Shown in pieces: positions 34,902 through 44,650 of a stretch of DNA of 64,000 nucleotides (the first letter of the stretch is position 1; every line of letters begins with the position of its first letter). Source of the DNA: Bacteroidota bacterium (lineage in GTDB: Bacteria; Bacteroidota; Bacteroidia; Bacteroidales; F082); assembly GCA_016845175.1 (NCBI GenBank), contig JAERTD010000035.1:115111-179110 (forward strand), written 5' to 3'. Made by a program: the position numbers and the translations under genes. Under the pieces are notes generated by a model, which worked only from the letters and a program-made list of their open reading frames with translations, searched no databases and had not been told where the DNA came from.

Positions 34902-35642
34902 ATGAAGAAGCTCAAATATGTTATATCGGTAGCGGTTTCTTTGTTAATCCTTTTAAGCTTTGTTGCATGTGAAAAGGATGATAATGAAAACCCTGATCCT
35001 ACTCCCGGAAATGAAACCATCATTGATACACGGGATGGTATTGAATACAGAATTGTTAAAATTGGAAACCAATACTGGATGGCTGAAAACCTGGCCTATC
35101 TGCCCTCTGTTGCTTCCAAGATGGATCAATCACATCATGACCCATTTTATTATGTATATGGGTATGATGGTCGCGATGTTGGCTCTGCCAAGGCAACAAA
35201 TATGTACACAACATACGGAGTGCTTTACAATTGGAAGGCAGCTCAGACAGCATGCCCTGCAGGCTGGCATCTTCCTTCTGATGATGAATGGAAACAAATG
35301 GAGATGGCTATTGGGATGAGCCAGGAAGAAGCGGATAAATTATCCTGGCGAAACACATCAAATGAGGCTGCAAAGTTAAAAGCGATGTCGGGCTGGCCTA
35401 CACATCCGGTGAATACCAACGGTTCCGATATCTATGGTTTTACTGCTATTCCCTCGGGATACCTGACATCCTCCTTTGCTTTCGTAGGTGAAGGCCTGAA
35501 TACGAATTTCTGGACTTCAACCCAGGCTACGGATGTAGACTTTGGTGGTTGGTATCGGAATATTGCACAGAGTAATTCAGGAATTAACCGGGCTACCATG
35601 TACAAGCAATTTGGATTTTCGGTACGTTGTGTCAGAAACTAA
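34902..35642 (+). CDS. Lipoprotein with FISUMP domain
   Basis: A 246-residue lipoprotein (LSFVACEKD lipobox, Cys23) with a Fibrobacter succinogenes major paralogous (FISUMP, TIGR02145) domain over residues 40-246. Hallmarks are IGNQYWMAENLAY, YGVLYNWKAA, CPAGWHLPSDDEWKQ, a FWTSTQ block and the closing SVRCVRN. The domain is common in surface lipoproteins of Fibrobacteres and Bacteroidota; its function is not known, although a C-type-lectin-like fold has been suggested. It is a single copy here. Confidence 0.93.
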   Translation: MKKLKYVISVAVSLLILLSFVACEKDDNENPDPTPGNETIIDTRDGIEYRIVKIGNQYWMAENLAYLPSVASKMDQSHHDPFYYVYGYDGRDVGSAKATNMYTTYGVLYNWKAAQTACPAGWHLPSDDEWKQMEMAIGMSQEEADKLSWRNTSNEAAKLKAMSGWPTHPVNTNGSDIYGFTAIPSGYLTSSFAFVGEGLNTNFWTSTQATDVDFGGWYRNIAQSNSGINRATMYKQFGFSVRCVRN

Positions 35643-35803
35643 TATATACCCACCAAAAGTCACCTCAATTTAAACAGGCTGTATCTGCTTTGTAAATGTG
35701 AATTTCTTCAGCAATTGAACGCATTTTAATGATGCATTTGCTACGAGTTTTACCTATTTTTGTTTGGTATCCAGGCAGAGCAATAAAAATTAAAAATCAG
35801 TAT

Positions 35804-36370
35804 ATGACCACCTCAGATGCATTATTGAAGCTTAAAGAAGGCAACCATCGTTTTGTAGCCGATACCATGGCAAATATTTCAGTGGACCAGCAAACTAAAA
35901 ATGAGCTGCTTCCCGGACAATCACCATTTGCTATTATCCTTAGCTGTGCCGACAGCCGGGTGGTACCAGAACTGCTTTTCAATACAGGCATGGGGGAACT
36001 GTTTGTAGTCCGAGTGGCTGGAAATATCGCCAACACCTCCTCACTGGCCAGTATGGAATACGCGGTAGCCCATTTGAAAACTCCTCTGATTGTGGTACTT
36101 GGACACCAGTGTTGCGGCGCGGTGACAGCAGCCGTGAAGGGTGGTGATCATGGCAACAACCTGAATCACTTATTGGATCATATTTCCCCCGCCATTAAAG
36201 CCTCCTCAGATCCCGGTTCAGTGGACGAAGTCATATTGAAGAATGCTGAGATAACAGCCCAAACGGTTTATAATAATTCCGACATCATTAAGAAAGCGGT
36301 TGATGAAGGCCAGACACAAATTGTAGCTGCCTATTATAGTCTAGAAACTGGAAAGGTTGAATTCTTTTAA
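35804..36370 (+). CDS. Beta-class carbonic anhydrase
   Basis: A 188-residue cytoplasmic zinc enzyme that interconverts CO2 and bicarbonate. Zinc ligands are present: Cys in LSCADSR, with the Asp-Arg dyad, and His and Cys in LGHQCCGAV. Length is near the usual minimum for the family. I start at MTTSDALLKLKEGN because a -7 box TATTTTTG lies at 35755-35762, after the earlier ATG at 35729. It is followed by the second repeat region. Confidence 0.92.
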   Translation: MTTSDALLKLKEGNHRFVADTMANISVDQQTKNELLPGQSPFAIILSCADSRVVPELLFNTGMGELFVVRVAGNIANTSSLASMEYAVAHLKTPLIVVLGHQCCGAVTAAVKGGDHGNNLNHLLDHISPAIKASSDPGSVDEVILKNAEITAQTVYNNSDIIKKAVDEGQTQIVAAYYSLETGKVEFF

Positions 36371-36387
36371 TCAACTTTAGCACAAGT

Positions 36388-36921
36388 CTGGCGGGCAAAT
36401 CCTTCGCCTATCTTTCCAAAAGCACAAAGTACACCATAAGTTACCCTGTCCTTTAGGGCAGGGCTTAAAATATTCCGTCATTGCGAGGACCGAAGGGACG
36501 ATGCAATCTATATTCAACTCTATTTAGATCTATTTGAGATTGCTTCGCCTCGCTCGCAATGACGATGTATTTATTCTCTGGTGCAAGAATCCTTCGCTTG
36601 CCCATACCATCCTAAACCGAATATCAATTACCCTGTCCTTTAGGGCAGGGAAGAGAACAATCCATTCAATTTCACCGTCCTTTAGGGCAGGGCTTAAAAT
36701 ATTCCGTCATTGAGAGGACCGAAGGGACGAAGCAATCTATGTTCAACTCTATTTAGATCTGTTTGAGATTGCTTCGCCTCGCTCGCAACGACGAAGTGTT
36801 TATTCTCTGGCGCGCGAATCCTTCGCCTGCTGATACAACCATAAATCACATGTAAGTTACCCTATCCTTTAGGGCAGGGAAGAGAACAATCCATTCAATT
36901 ACCCCGTCCTTCGGGACGGGG
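36388..36921 (+). repeat. Composite K-P-HT repeat region
   Basis: Three kinds of palindrome recur in fixed order. K (core GCGAATCCTTCGC) is at 36388-36408, 36578-36600 and 36807-36830. P (CCCTGTCCTTTAGGGCAGGG) is at 36444-36463, 36631-36650, 36673-36692 and 36860-36879, with a variant at 36902-36921. Head/tail hairpins like those at 9.5-10.9 kb are at 36476-36564 and 36705-36793. K to P is 53-56 bp and P to head is 32 bp each time. No gene lies inside. Confidence 0.9.
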
Positions 36922-36932
36922 AAAACCTCCCG

Positions 36933-38504
36933 CTATTGACCTCCATACACAGGAACCATCCTGGCACTCAAATCAGGAGTGGGCATTTCCGCATCCAGAG
37001 GATACATGGGCCTAATAATTCTTTTATACTCCAATCGGTTCAAATCCTGATCAACGCCACCTGGTGTCAGGGCCATAATCCAGCCCTCACGAATATTGTA
37101 TAATTCGGGAACCAGGTAACCAATTTTCACCACCAGAATATCAGTTTGTTGAGGGTCGAGACCCAAATCGGTAAAATCCTTTAAGTAATGGTAGGGTTTC
37201 CTCTTTTTGGTGACAATAACATCCACACTGCCAATCCTGACCACAACTTCAGTTTCAGCATGCCTGTCTCCGTGTTTAATGGACTTTATGGTTCCTTCTA
37301 ACAATATCGGAGGTGCATAGCGATCATCCACCTTGGCACCAACCAAGCCTTTTACTTTGGCTCCCACTCCTGCTTCAATGGCAGCTTCAACCAATTCAGG
37401 GCCGGGAATGGAAGCATAGATCAGAGTGGGTCCATCCTTATGTTGAAAAGCATCTTCTTTCAGTATTTCAGCCAAAGTCCAGGTCACATCTCCAGCTCCG
37501 CCTGCTGTTGGGTTATCGCCCATATCACTTATGATAAATGGTTTCCCTTTGCTGGCAATGGCAAGGTCGAGACAATGATCCAAAGGAGCTACTTCAGCTA
37601 CAAATTCAAACTCATGCCGTACATCCCAAAAAGCCTGAGCCAGTTCTTCTGCAGCTGAGACAACCTCATTTTCATTATCCCCGGTCACCATAACCACCGC
37701 ATGATTGCGAGGCTCATCTGCCCAGGCATAACCTACCCAAATACCTGCATCAAGAATACCTTCTGCTTTAGTAACTGGTTCTACTTTTGCATACAAGCCT
37801 TTTCCAGGTTCAATACGGGTACTGGTTTTCTCTCCTGGTAAAAGAATCGGTACAGGAATCCAGGCTTTAAAAGCCGGTTTACCCTTGCCATTCTCAAGAC
37901 GCTCCAAAAGATTATCCACAGCGCGTTGCCGGGATTCCCATGCATCCTCGTGTGGTGCCAGTCGGAAACAGGTCATCAGGTCGGTGTGTTCAGCCAATCG
38001 CATGGAAACATTGCCATGCAAATCCATACAGGTAGAGATCAGGGTATGCGCACCTATCACTTCTCTTATCCTCATGATAAAATCGCCTTCAGGATCATCA
38101 AGGCCTTCCACACTCATGGCACCGTGGATATCAAGAAATAAACCATCATAGGGAAGATTTTCTTTCAGTAAGGTGAGGGTTTTAGAAACCAATGATTCGT
38201 AGGCATCACGGGTAACGATGCCACCCGGGAGGGCATGGCCTTTTAGGGCCGGAAACCAATCCGCCTGTTTGAAATAAGTGGAGTCTTTAAAAAACGGATA
38301 TATGGAAAAAACCTCTGCGCCGCTTTTGGCATGAAAGGCCTGTTCATTTGTTGTGGCAGGTGAAAACGTACTTGATTCTATGGCTAGTCCTGCAATGGCT
38401 ATCCTTGGTAATTGCTTAGTGTTGTTTGGATCTTTGACAAAGGACCCACAACTATTAAAAACACCGATTGTGATAAAAATCAGAAGCAAAGATTTAATCT
38501 TCAT
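36933..38504 (-). CDS. M81 family metallopeptidase (MlrC/microcystinase-like) as a lipoprotein
   Basis: A 523-residue protein. The signal peptide ends in a lipobox FNSCGS (Cys19). The DUF1485/MlrC domains follow, with likely zinc ligands in FLDIHGAMS (Asp, His) and MDLHGNVS (His), an AIESSTFSP start typical for MlrC and DMGDNPTAGG further on. MlrC breaks down linearised microcystin peptides in sphingomonads, but most family members have unknown amide substrates. The lipid anchor places it outside the cytoplasm. Start at 38504 is set by the signal peptide. Confidence 0.88.
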   Translation of the reverse strand: MKIKSLLLIFITIGVFNSCGSFVKDPNNTKQLPRIAIAGLAIESSTFSPATTNEQAFHAKSGAEVFSIYPFFKDSTYFKQADWFPALKGHALPGGIVTRDAYESLVSKTLTLLKENLPYDGLFLDIHGAMSVEGLDDPEGDFIMRIREVIGAHTLISTCMDLHGNVSMRLAEHTDLMTCFRLAPHEDAWESRQRAVDNLLERLENGKGKPAFKAWIPVPILLPGEKTSTRIEPGKGLYAKVEPVTKAEGILDAGIWVGYAWADEPRNHAVVMVTGDNENEVVSAAEELAQAFWDVRHEFEFVAEVAPLDHCLDLAIASKGKPFIISDMGDNPTAGGAGDVTWTLAEILKEDAFQHKDGPTLIYASIPGPELVEAAIEAGVGAKVKGLVGAKVDDRYAPPILLEGTIKSIKHGDRHAETEVVVRIGSVDVIVTKKRKPYHYLKDFTDLGLDPQQTDILVVKIGYLVPELYNIREGWIMALTPGGVDQDLNRLEYKRIIRPMYPLDAEMPTPDLSARMVPVYGGQ

Positions 38505-38770
38505 TATTATAATTTTTGGGGTAGCATGATCTTTAAAAACGAAAGTAAACAATTTCTCCCTTGAGGGATGAACCAGTTCATTTCACATCATAGAATGTCA
38601 CTCTTCAAATCGTTAGGCTTTTCAAAGAAGTGGTTTTTCTTTCATAGCTTTATTATGGCAGCTTTGAGAATAATTCCCCATTGTTTCTGATTTACAGGGA
38701 TTAGCGGCGACAACAGCCTTGACAGCAGACGCCATATGTGGTATATTTAGCTGAACAAAATAATTCTGCC

Positions 38771-38962
38771 ATGAAGTATAAAGTACATAGAATTGATGTT
38801 AAAAGCAGCAATATGCAGGAAAAACTCGAGTCGTTTTTAAACAAACTCGATGGTGATGTGATATCTGTTATTCCCAATATCAGCCCTACTTTTCAGTTGA
38901 TGGGAGCCACAGCTAAAATCACCTATATTTTAGTTGTTGAAAAAAGAAAGTTTTTGGGATAA
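38771..38962 (+). CDS. Small DUF4177-like protein
   Basis: A 63-residue protein with a beta-alpha-beta plan: MKYKVHRIDV, a helix MQEKLESFLNKLDG, a VISVIPNISP strand and a C-terminal ILVVEKRKF strand. This is the pattern of small DUF4177-like proteins. Function unknown. An ATG-compatible frame opens slightly earlier (GTG/TTG at 38738), but the start at 38771 gives the family N-terminus. Confidence 0.6.
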   Translation: MKYKVHRIDVKSSNMQEKLESFLNKLDGDVISVIPNISPTFQLMGATAKITYILVVEKRKFLG

Positions 38963-38998
38963 AAGCTTCAACGTAAGAATCATTTAAATTTCAAAAGG

Positions 38999-39556
38999 AT
39001 GAACAATGCCATTACAGTCTCAGTCATGCTAATTTTCCTTTGGATACCATGCAAGTCACAAGACTCCATTTATGTAGTCCATAAGCTGGTGGGAGATACC
39101 ATCGACAAAACCGAAAAATTGACTTATCACCTCTTTCCGGAGCTTAAGGATTCACTCTTCGACTATTGCTATATAGTTAAAAAGAATGGAGGATATGCTT
39201 TGCAAATAAGGTATCAAAATGATTCGAATCTGGTCAGGAAGCTTGATACAAACAGCTTCCATGAATATTGGTCCAATATCTCCAAAATCAGTGAATATCA
39301 CCTTTATCAAGCCGGCAAAGATTCACTTATGACCATTGAAAAAAAGTTAAGCTTACATGACTTACGAAGTATTGATGCATCACCGTCCCCTGTTATAAGC
39401 CTTATAAATCCATCAATGAAAAAAGATATATACAACGACAGTAAAGCGCGGGCCAGACTTGCAAATGACCTTCAGAGAATAAAGCAGAAAGAGCACGGAA
39501 CTAATATATCGAATATGTATATCATTTTATATGATCCGAGATATAACAGAAAATAA
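38999..39556 (+). CDS. Exported protein, unknown
   Basis: A 185-residue protein with a signal peptide (residues 1-20, MLIFLWIPCKSQ). The mature part is charged and helix-rich with many Ser, Lys and Asp. No family is recognised. It begins 36 bp after the small DUF4177-like gene and could share its transcript. It is convergent with the BMP lipoprotein gene. Confidence 0.65.
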   Translation: MNNAITVSVMLIFLWIPCKSQDSIYVVHKLVGDTIDKTEKLTYHLFPELKDSLFDYCYIVKKNGGYALQIRYQNDSNLVRKLDTNSFHEYWSNISKISEYHLYQAGKDSLMTIEKKLSLHDLRSIDASPSPVISLINPSMKKDIYNDSKARARLANDLQRIKQKEHGTNISNMYIILYDPRYNRK

Positions 39557-39600
39557 CAACCCTTGGCGTATGAATTCTTCTCGTGCCTGAGCTTACTCTT

Positions 39601-40635
39601 CTAATCATTCCACCCCGTAGAAATACTTCCATCGATAATACCGGAACTGATATGCTGAATTTCCAGTTTTATGCTATCGGCGATAAGTTGTTCATAATCA
39701 TGAAAAGGAGCAACGGACACGCCATTGTTTTCCATCTTAGCGTAGTAGACTTTCCCACCCGGAAAATCATCAATCATAAACAGATAGATGACATTGTATA
39801 TGGCAATATCCAGGCGTTTCATGGCCGATGACAACAAGGTTTCTGAAACCTCCGGGAAAGAGTAGTATTGATCCACATCAACTCCAATGGCTTGTTTTTG
39901 TCTTTCTTTGGCTTCAAGCAAGGCACCCAAACCCGTTTCACTTCCCACGCCAAAAATGACATCTGTCCCTTCATCGATCAAACTATCAGCCAGTTTTTTT
40001 CCCAATTCCCTGTCGAAGAATGTTGATGCATATACCCCCATGGTATCCACTAATCTGTCATATTTCGTATTGTAATAATGTGCACCTGAATAATAGGGCT
40101 CTACAAATTGACGGATCTGAGGTATTCTCATGGCTCCCACAGAGCCTATGGCTGGTTCAGTACTGTGTGAATCAGCCCACCAGGCCGAAAGAAAGCCCAG
40201 GGGAAATGCAGCTTCATCCACATCAAATAAAACGCTGACCACATTGTCTTTGGTGACTGACAGTTCGGTATCCACCAAAACGAAATCTATGTGGGGATAT
40301 GATGAAGCTGCTTCAACTACTGCATCATTCCACATAAATCCTATGGCGATGATCAGGTCATGACCCTCATCCACATAAGCGTTGATTCTCTGGAGATAAT
40401 TTGTGGTGCTCGTATCAATATCATAGGCCACCGAGATATTAAACTCATCGTGTGCCTTTTCCAGTACTTCCTTACAGGATTGCAAAAAGGCCATATCATC
40501 GAATGTAGTACCACTGGCGAGCATAACCACCTTATAGATGGTTTCAACGTCACCGTCATTTGATTTTTCACAGGCGGGTGTTAACAGCATAACCCACAGA
40601 ACAATAAAGAGTATAAACCTGTATCTTGTATGCAT
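39601..40635 (-). CDS. BMP family substrate-binding lipoprotein
   Basis: A 344-residue lipoprotein (lipobox LLTPACEKS, Cys22) with a periplasmic-binding fold of the BMP/PnrA-like kind. Motifs include FDDMAFLQSC near the N-terminus, LIIAIGFMWNDAVVEAA, VSVLFDVDEAAFPLGFLSAW and a FGVGSETGLGAL loop. Known BMP proteins bind nucleosides for ABC importers. No permease or ATPase gene lies nearby, so it is an orphan here; it could also act as a sensor or surface antigen. Confidence 0.88.
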   Translation of the reverse strand: MHTRYRFILFIVLWVMLLTPACEKSNDGDVETIYKVVMLASGTTFDDMAFLQSCKEVLEKAHDEFNISVAYDIDTSTTNYLQRINAYVDEGHDLIIAIGFMWNDAVVEAASSYPHIDFVLVDTELSVTKDNVVSVLFDVDEAAFPLGFLSAWWADSHSTEPAIGSVGAMRIPQIRQFVEPYYSGAHYYNTKYDRLVDTMGVYASTFFDRELGKKLADSLIDEGTDVIFGVGSETGLGALLEAKERQKQAIGVDVDQYYSFPEVSETLLSSAMKRLDIAIYNVIYLFMIDDFPGGKVYYAKMENNGVSVAPFHDYEQLIADSIKLEIQHISSGIIDGSISTGWND

Positions 40636-40697
40636 AACTAGAATTAAGTAACATTAGTCTTACGAAAATAACACAAATTCATCCTTTGTGTCCCATC

Positions 40698-40821
40698 CTG
40701 GCGTGCGAATCTTTCACCTGCTTATACAATCCTAAACCGAATATATGCTACCCTGTCCTTTAGGGCAGGGACAAGGAAAGTCTTTCTCAAAACCTCAGTT
40801 ACCTCATCCTTCAGGACGGGG
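40698..40821 (+). repeat. K-P repeat pair between BMP and crtB genes
   Basis: K-like element at 40698-40721 and P at 40751-40770 (53 bp from K, as elsewhere), with a diverged P at 40802-40821. There is no head/tail hairpin in this copy. Confidence 0.8.
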
Positions 40822-40856
40822 ACTGTAACATTCTGAAACAGCCATTTAAACCAAGA

Positions 40857-41765
40857 CTACAAGCTAAGAACCATGGCACCAAGTTCTTCATTACTGGGAT
40901 TCAATTCCTTGGAAGTAAAACTACCATGTTCAACATCTATTCTGTTGAAAACAGACAAATACAATTTAAAGATCAGTTGCAAACTCATGAGGTATCTTCC
41001 GTTGACCTGAGTCTCAATGCTCCTCAACTGCTCCAGAGTTTTTTGCTTATACACCTCAGCCTGATCCACATAAAACCCGACCAGCTTACGGAAACTATCA
41101 GGAATTTCACCTCCATTGGCTATGTCCTTCAATGTATCAAGGCTAATACCGTACTTCTCCATAATATCCCTGGAAAAATAATTCAGGTTCTCCAATTGAT
41201 CTTTTTGGAAGTCTCTGATAATATGAACCAGATAACTAAAGATCGCACAAGGTCTGGCCACTTCGAGAATATCCATTTGAGGTAAGTTGAAAGCTCCACC
41301 TTCTTTTTTCAGGCAGCACAAATGCACAAATATGGCGGCCGGTGCCACAGAAGCACCTTCAGCATATTCAATAAATGATTGAAAAGTAGGAAAACTGCTG
41401 TTGGAAATATCGTACTGCATGGCTACAGTAAAATTGTGAAAATATAAGAGGGGAATCTTATAAGTCTTTATGGTTTCAAGCAATTCCAACAGCTCAGGGT
41501 CATCACTGGGTGCACCATCCAGACAATCGATCCATTTCCTCACCTTTTCCGTCATGAGTTGCTGCTCCATACAGCTAATCGTCTCATTTCTGGATTTTCG
41601 GTCATCCACCATATCATCAATCTTCCTCATAAACCGATAGCAAACTTTAGCAGCATGGTATCGGTCTTTTTCCCAGAAGCTGGCAGCAATGAGGATATTG
41701 GGATGTTTATCGATGGCATTGATATCAATCCCGTTGATGATATGACTTGTTTTAGTTGGTTCCAT
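40857..41765 (-). CDS. crtB: Phytoene/squalene synthase family protein
   Basis: A 302-residue prenyl-transferase that joins two geranylgeranyl diphosphates head to head to phytoene. The first Asp-rich motif IDDMVDD is at about residues 49-55, and the second, HIIRDFQKD, is at about 184-192. Together they bind magnesium and diphosphate. The gene overlaps the upstream phytoene desaturase gene by 14 bp, so it is surely in one operon. A crtI-crtB pair makes lycopene-type or C30 carotenoids; chain length cannot be told. Confidence 0.92.
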   Translation of the reverse strand: MEPTKTSHIINGIDINAIDKHPNILIAASFWEKDRYHAAKVCYRFMRKIDDMVDDRKSRNETISCMEQQLMTEKVRKWIDCLDGAPSDDPELLELLETIKTYKIPLLYFHNFTVAMQYDISNSSFPTFQSFIEYAEGASVAPAAIFVHLCCLKKEGGAFNLPQMDILEVARPCAIFSYLVHIIRDFQKDQLENLNYFSRDIMEKYGISLDTLKDIANGGEIPDSFRKLVGFYVDQAEVYKQKTLEQLRSIETQVNGRYLMSLQLIFKLYLSVFNRIDVEHGSFTSKELNPSNEELGAMVLSL

Positions 41766-43236
41766 AGCCCTTTAATATCTTCTCTGTGGTCAATTTGGCT
41801 GAAATTAAAGCCATTGGAGCACCATTTCCTGGGTGTGTACTGCCTCCAACAAAGAACAGATTCTTATACTTTTTGTGTTGGTTATGTGGACGCATATAAC
41901 CCATTTGAAGCAAATTATGACTTAAGCTACCAAAGGTGGCACCATGATACAAATTAAAGTTATCCTTCCAGCTTTCCTGGCTGAATATTTTTTCGAATTT
42001 GATATGAGACTCAAAATCTGCAATGCCCTCCTGTTCCAAACGTTTGAATATGGCAGTGCGTAATTGTGTTGCCAACTCATCCATATTATATACCTGCTTT
42101 TCAAGGTTGGCTACCGGAACAATAATGGATACCGAATCCTCCCCCTTTGGAGCCACTGTCGGGTCAGTCTTCCCCGGCGCATGCAGATAAAAACTAAAAT
42201 CATCGGGCATATCCCCACCTTCAAAAATGGCCATAAGACCTTTCTTTAAGTTCTTTGCCACAAATACATTATGCTGCTCCAAACCTTCAAAAGTACAATC
42301 TGTACCCCAATGAAATAAGATAGCAGAACAGGCATACTTCATATTTTTCATCTTCTTCTTCATCCGTTTCTCAGGTAAGAGTTCTGAATAGGCGTAGGGA
42401 AGATCAGCATTATTAACCACTATATCAGCAGAAATGCTTTCTCCTTTTTCAGTGGTAACGCCTAGTACGCGTCTTCCTTCTGTTTGTATTTCCTTAACAG
42501 CGCATCCATAACTAATACTCACACCATGTTCTTGGGCAATATCCAGTAAATTCTTGGTTACCTGACCCATGCCGCCCTTTGGATACCAAACCCCTTCTGT
42601 CAGTTCGAGGAAAGGTAACATCGAAAACACTGCAGAAGCTTTATAGGGGTCCTGTCCCACATAAATATTCTGAAAGGTAAAAGCCGCCCTGAGGTCAGGG
42701 TTTTTAAAATACTTCCCCGTATACCGATAATGGTTGTGTAAGGCCTTCACCTGGTGCAATACAAAGAGGTTCTTTAGATTGAAAAATTGCAAAAAATGGC
42801 TGAAATTTCGATCTATTATATGCTTCATTCCCAGCTTATAGGCTTTCATTCCCACATTCATATACCTGACAAAACGGTTGAAGCTACCCTTTTCAAAGGC
42901 TTCCAGCTGAGTTCTCATCCTGGCCAGATCTGAAGTAAACCGCAAGTCCTTGCCATTTTGGAAAAATATCCTGTAAATGGGATCCATTCTAAACAATTCC
43001 AACTCCTCACCCAACTTTTTTCCGATATTGTTATAGGTAGTTTCGTAAACCTCCCGCATCATCAACAAAGTGGCTCCGGTGTCGAATCGGTGTCCCTGAT
43101 GTGTCATGACACCACAGCGTCCTCCAGCAAATGAATTCTTCTCTAAAATCTTAACTGAAAATCCCTTTTGGGCAAGATTAATGGCTGTGGTAATGCCCCC
43201 TATACCTGCACCGATAATAACGACTTGCTTTCCCAT
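41752..43236 (-). CDS. crtI: Phytoene desaturase (CrtI-type)
   Basis: A 494-residue FAD enzyme. The N-terminal dinucleotide-binding motif VVIIGAGIGGITTAINLA, the GGRCG loop and the C-terminal GGSTHPGNGAPM motif are those of CrtI. It introduces double bonds into phytoene. The related CrtN or later-acting ketolases share this fold, so exact substrate is inferred from the crtB neighbour. No other carotenoid gene lies in the window. Confidence 0.93.
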   Translation of the reverse strand: MGKQVVIIGAGIGGITTAINLAQKGFSVKILEKNSFAGGRCGVMTHQGHRFDTGATLLMMREVYETTYNNIGKKLGEELELFRMDPIYRIFFQNGKDLRFTSDLARMRTQLEAFEKGSFNRFVRYMNVGMKAYKLGMKHIIDRNFSHFLQFFNLKNLFVLHQVKALHNHYRYTGKYFKNPDLRAAFTFQNIYVGQDPYKASAVFSMLPFLELTEGVWYPKGGMGQVTKNLLDIAQEHGVSISYGCAVKEIQTEGRRVLGVTTEKGESISADIVVNNADLPYAYSELLPEKRMKKKMKNMKYACSAILFHWGTDCTFEGLEQHNVFVAKNLKKGLMAIFEGGDMPDDFSFYLHAPGKTDPTVAPKGEDSVSIIVPVANLEKQVYNMDELATQLRTAIFKRLEQEGIADFESHIKFEKIFSQESWKDNFNLYHGATFGSLSHNLLQMGYMRPHNQHKKYKNLFFVGGSTHPGNGAPMALISAKLTTEKILKGYGTN

Positions 43237-43349
43237 GTTTATCCCTGACTTTTTCTATCTAACAAAGACAAACCAAAGATACAAGAGTTGCAACAATTTT
43301 CACTAACCCAAGCCTTGAACTTTCGCATCTTGGATATTATAATTTAGTG

Positions 43350-43404
43350 AGCGAATCCTCAGTGTGACTATCCCATCATCAGTTACCCCGTCCTTTAGGG
43401 CGGG
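43350..43404 (+). repeat. K-P repeat remnant between porin and crtI genes
   Basis: A degraded K (GAGCGAATCCT) starts at about 43350 and a P variant CCCCGTCCTTTAGGGCGGG is at 43386-43404. Confidence 0.65.
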
Positions 43405-43439
43405 CTTTCAATTATCATCCCAATAAAACGAAACCCTAT

Positions 43440-44636
43440 CTATAAAAATTGAAGAGGTGTAACCAAGCCTATCATCAGTCTGCCGGTCGTATAATCCTTG
43501 GCATCGATTTTAATCTTGGTATAGTCTGAATACTGATAAGTCCGACCCACATAACCCACAAAAAATTTCAGGTTGATATCATCCCAGGGATAATATTCGA
43601 GTGTTGGAATGTATCCGAAGCCATTTCTGATATTGTCGGTGGTTTTATCGGGATCCTCATTGTCGAGCCAGTTGGCATTGTCATAAAAGCCTACAAAACA
43701 CAAATGCCATTTAGGAATGAATTGCCAGTCTAACGAAAGCCAATGGCTTTTGTACAAAGTGTTTTGTAACACATAACCATATTCATCCCTAGGTATTTCT
43801 TTGCTGATGATCCCTGTCCGATCCAGGTCTTCGCGGCTGATTTTAAAATCGTAGGCCAGAGTAAAATTCTTCAGATTTAGTTGCTGTCCCAGAGCAATAT
43901 AATTCTTGAAAATACCCGATGCCTCATTGGTTAAAGAATAACTCCATAGGGTACTCACTTTCCCATCCCATAAACTTCCTCGCCAGGTTATCACTCCTGA
44001 AAGTGGTGCTTTTGAGGGCGTAATATGAGCACCTATGATGCTGTCATTTCCATACAATTCATCATAGGATTGGGTACGTGAATTCATCAGCTGAAACCCA
44101 ATATAATTTCCCGGATTTACAAAATACTTGATTCCTACACCTGATAAAAAATTATCCGCCTGTTCAATAATATCTGAATATTCATAGATATAGATGGGAT
44201 TTAAATCGAATTCAATTCCTCCCCAATCGGCACAAAGTTTGCCAGCCATTAATTCCCATTTATCCCTGTTACCAATCTTCACTGAAACATAGGCCAGATC
44301 AATTCCTTTAATGATCTTGTCCATGGTCTGAGGTTCAAATGAACTGGTATACCGGTGCCTGAAACGGAAATACACCTTGTTGGTAACCCAGCCTCTGAAC
44401 TCAAGTCTGAATTGCTCCATCCGGAATTTCGATCCCTCATAGGTTCCATCTTTAAAATCATTTCTGAAGGCATAATGCTGATTAGCGATCAGGTCGATAT
44501 TTGATAATCTTTTTTGCTTATCAACTGGTATAATAGATTTGTAGTGCATGGAAGTATCAGATTGCTTGAGTTGTGAAAACCCATTCATCACCAAACCCAA
44601 GATCAGGCATACTAAGAGTAAATTTCTAGTTTTCAT
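43440..44636 (-). CDS. Outer-membrane porin of the phosphate-selective (OprO/P-like) type
   Basis: A 398-residue exported protein with a signal peptide (ending MNGFSQ). The rest is a beta-barrel pattern: alternating aromatic strands, RFRHRYTS, WELMAGKLCADWGGIEFD, and a C-terminal strand ending in Phe-Leu. The KLCADWGG block matches a conserved motif of porin O/P-like proteins in Bacteroidota. It follows the exported asparaginase gene by 14 bp, so passage of amino acids or dicarboxylates is more likely than phosphate. Confidence 0.85.
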   Translation of the reverse strand: MKTRNLLLVCLILGLVMNGFSQLKQSDTSMHYKSIIPVDKQKRLSNIDLIANQHYAFRNDFKDGTYEGSKFRMEQFRLEFRGWVTNKVYFRFRHRYTSSFEPQTMDKIIKGIDLAYVSVKIGNRDKWELMAGKLCADWGGIEFDLNPIYIYEYSDIIEQADNFLSGVGIKYFVNPGNYIGFQLMNSRTQSYDELYGNDSIIGAHITPSKAPLSGVITWRGSLWDGKVSTLWSYSLTNEASGIFKNYIALGQQLNLKNFTLAYDFKISREDLDRTGIISKEIPRDEYGYVLQNTLYKSHWLSLDWQFIPKWHLCFVGFYDNANWLDNEDPDKTTDNIRNGFGYIPTLEYYPWDDINLKFFVGYVGRTYQYSDYTKIKIDAKDYTTGRLMIGLVTPLQFL

Positions 44637-44650
44637 AATTCCCCCTTTCC

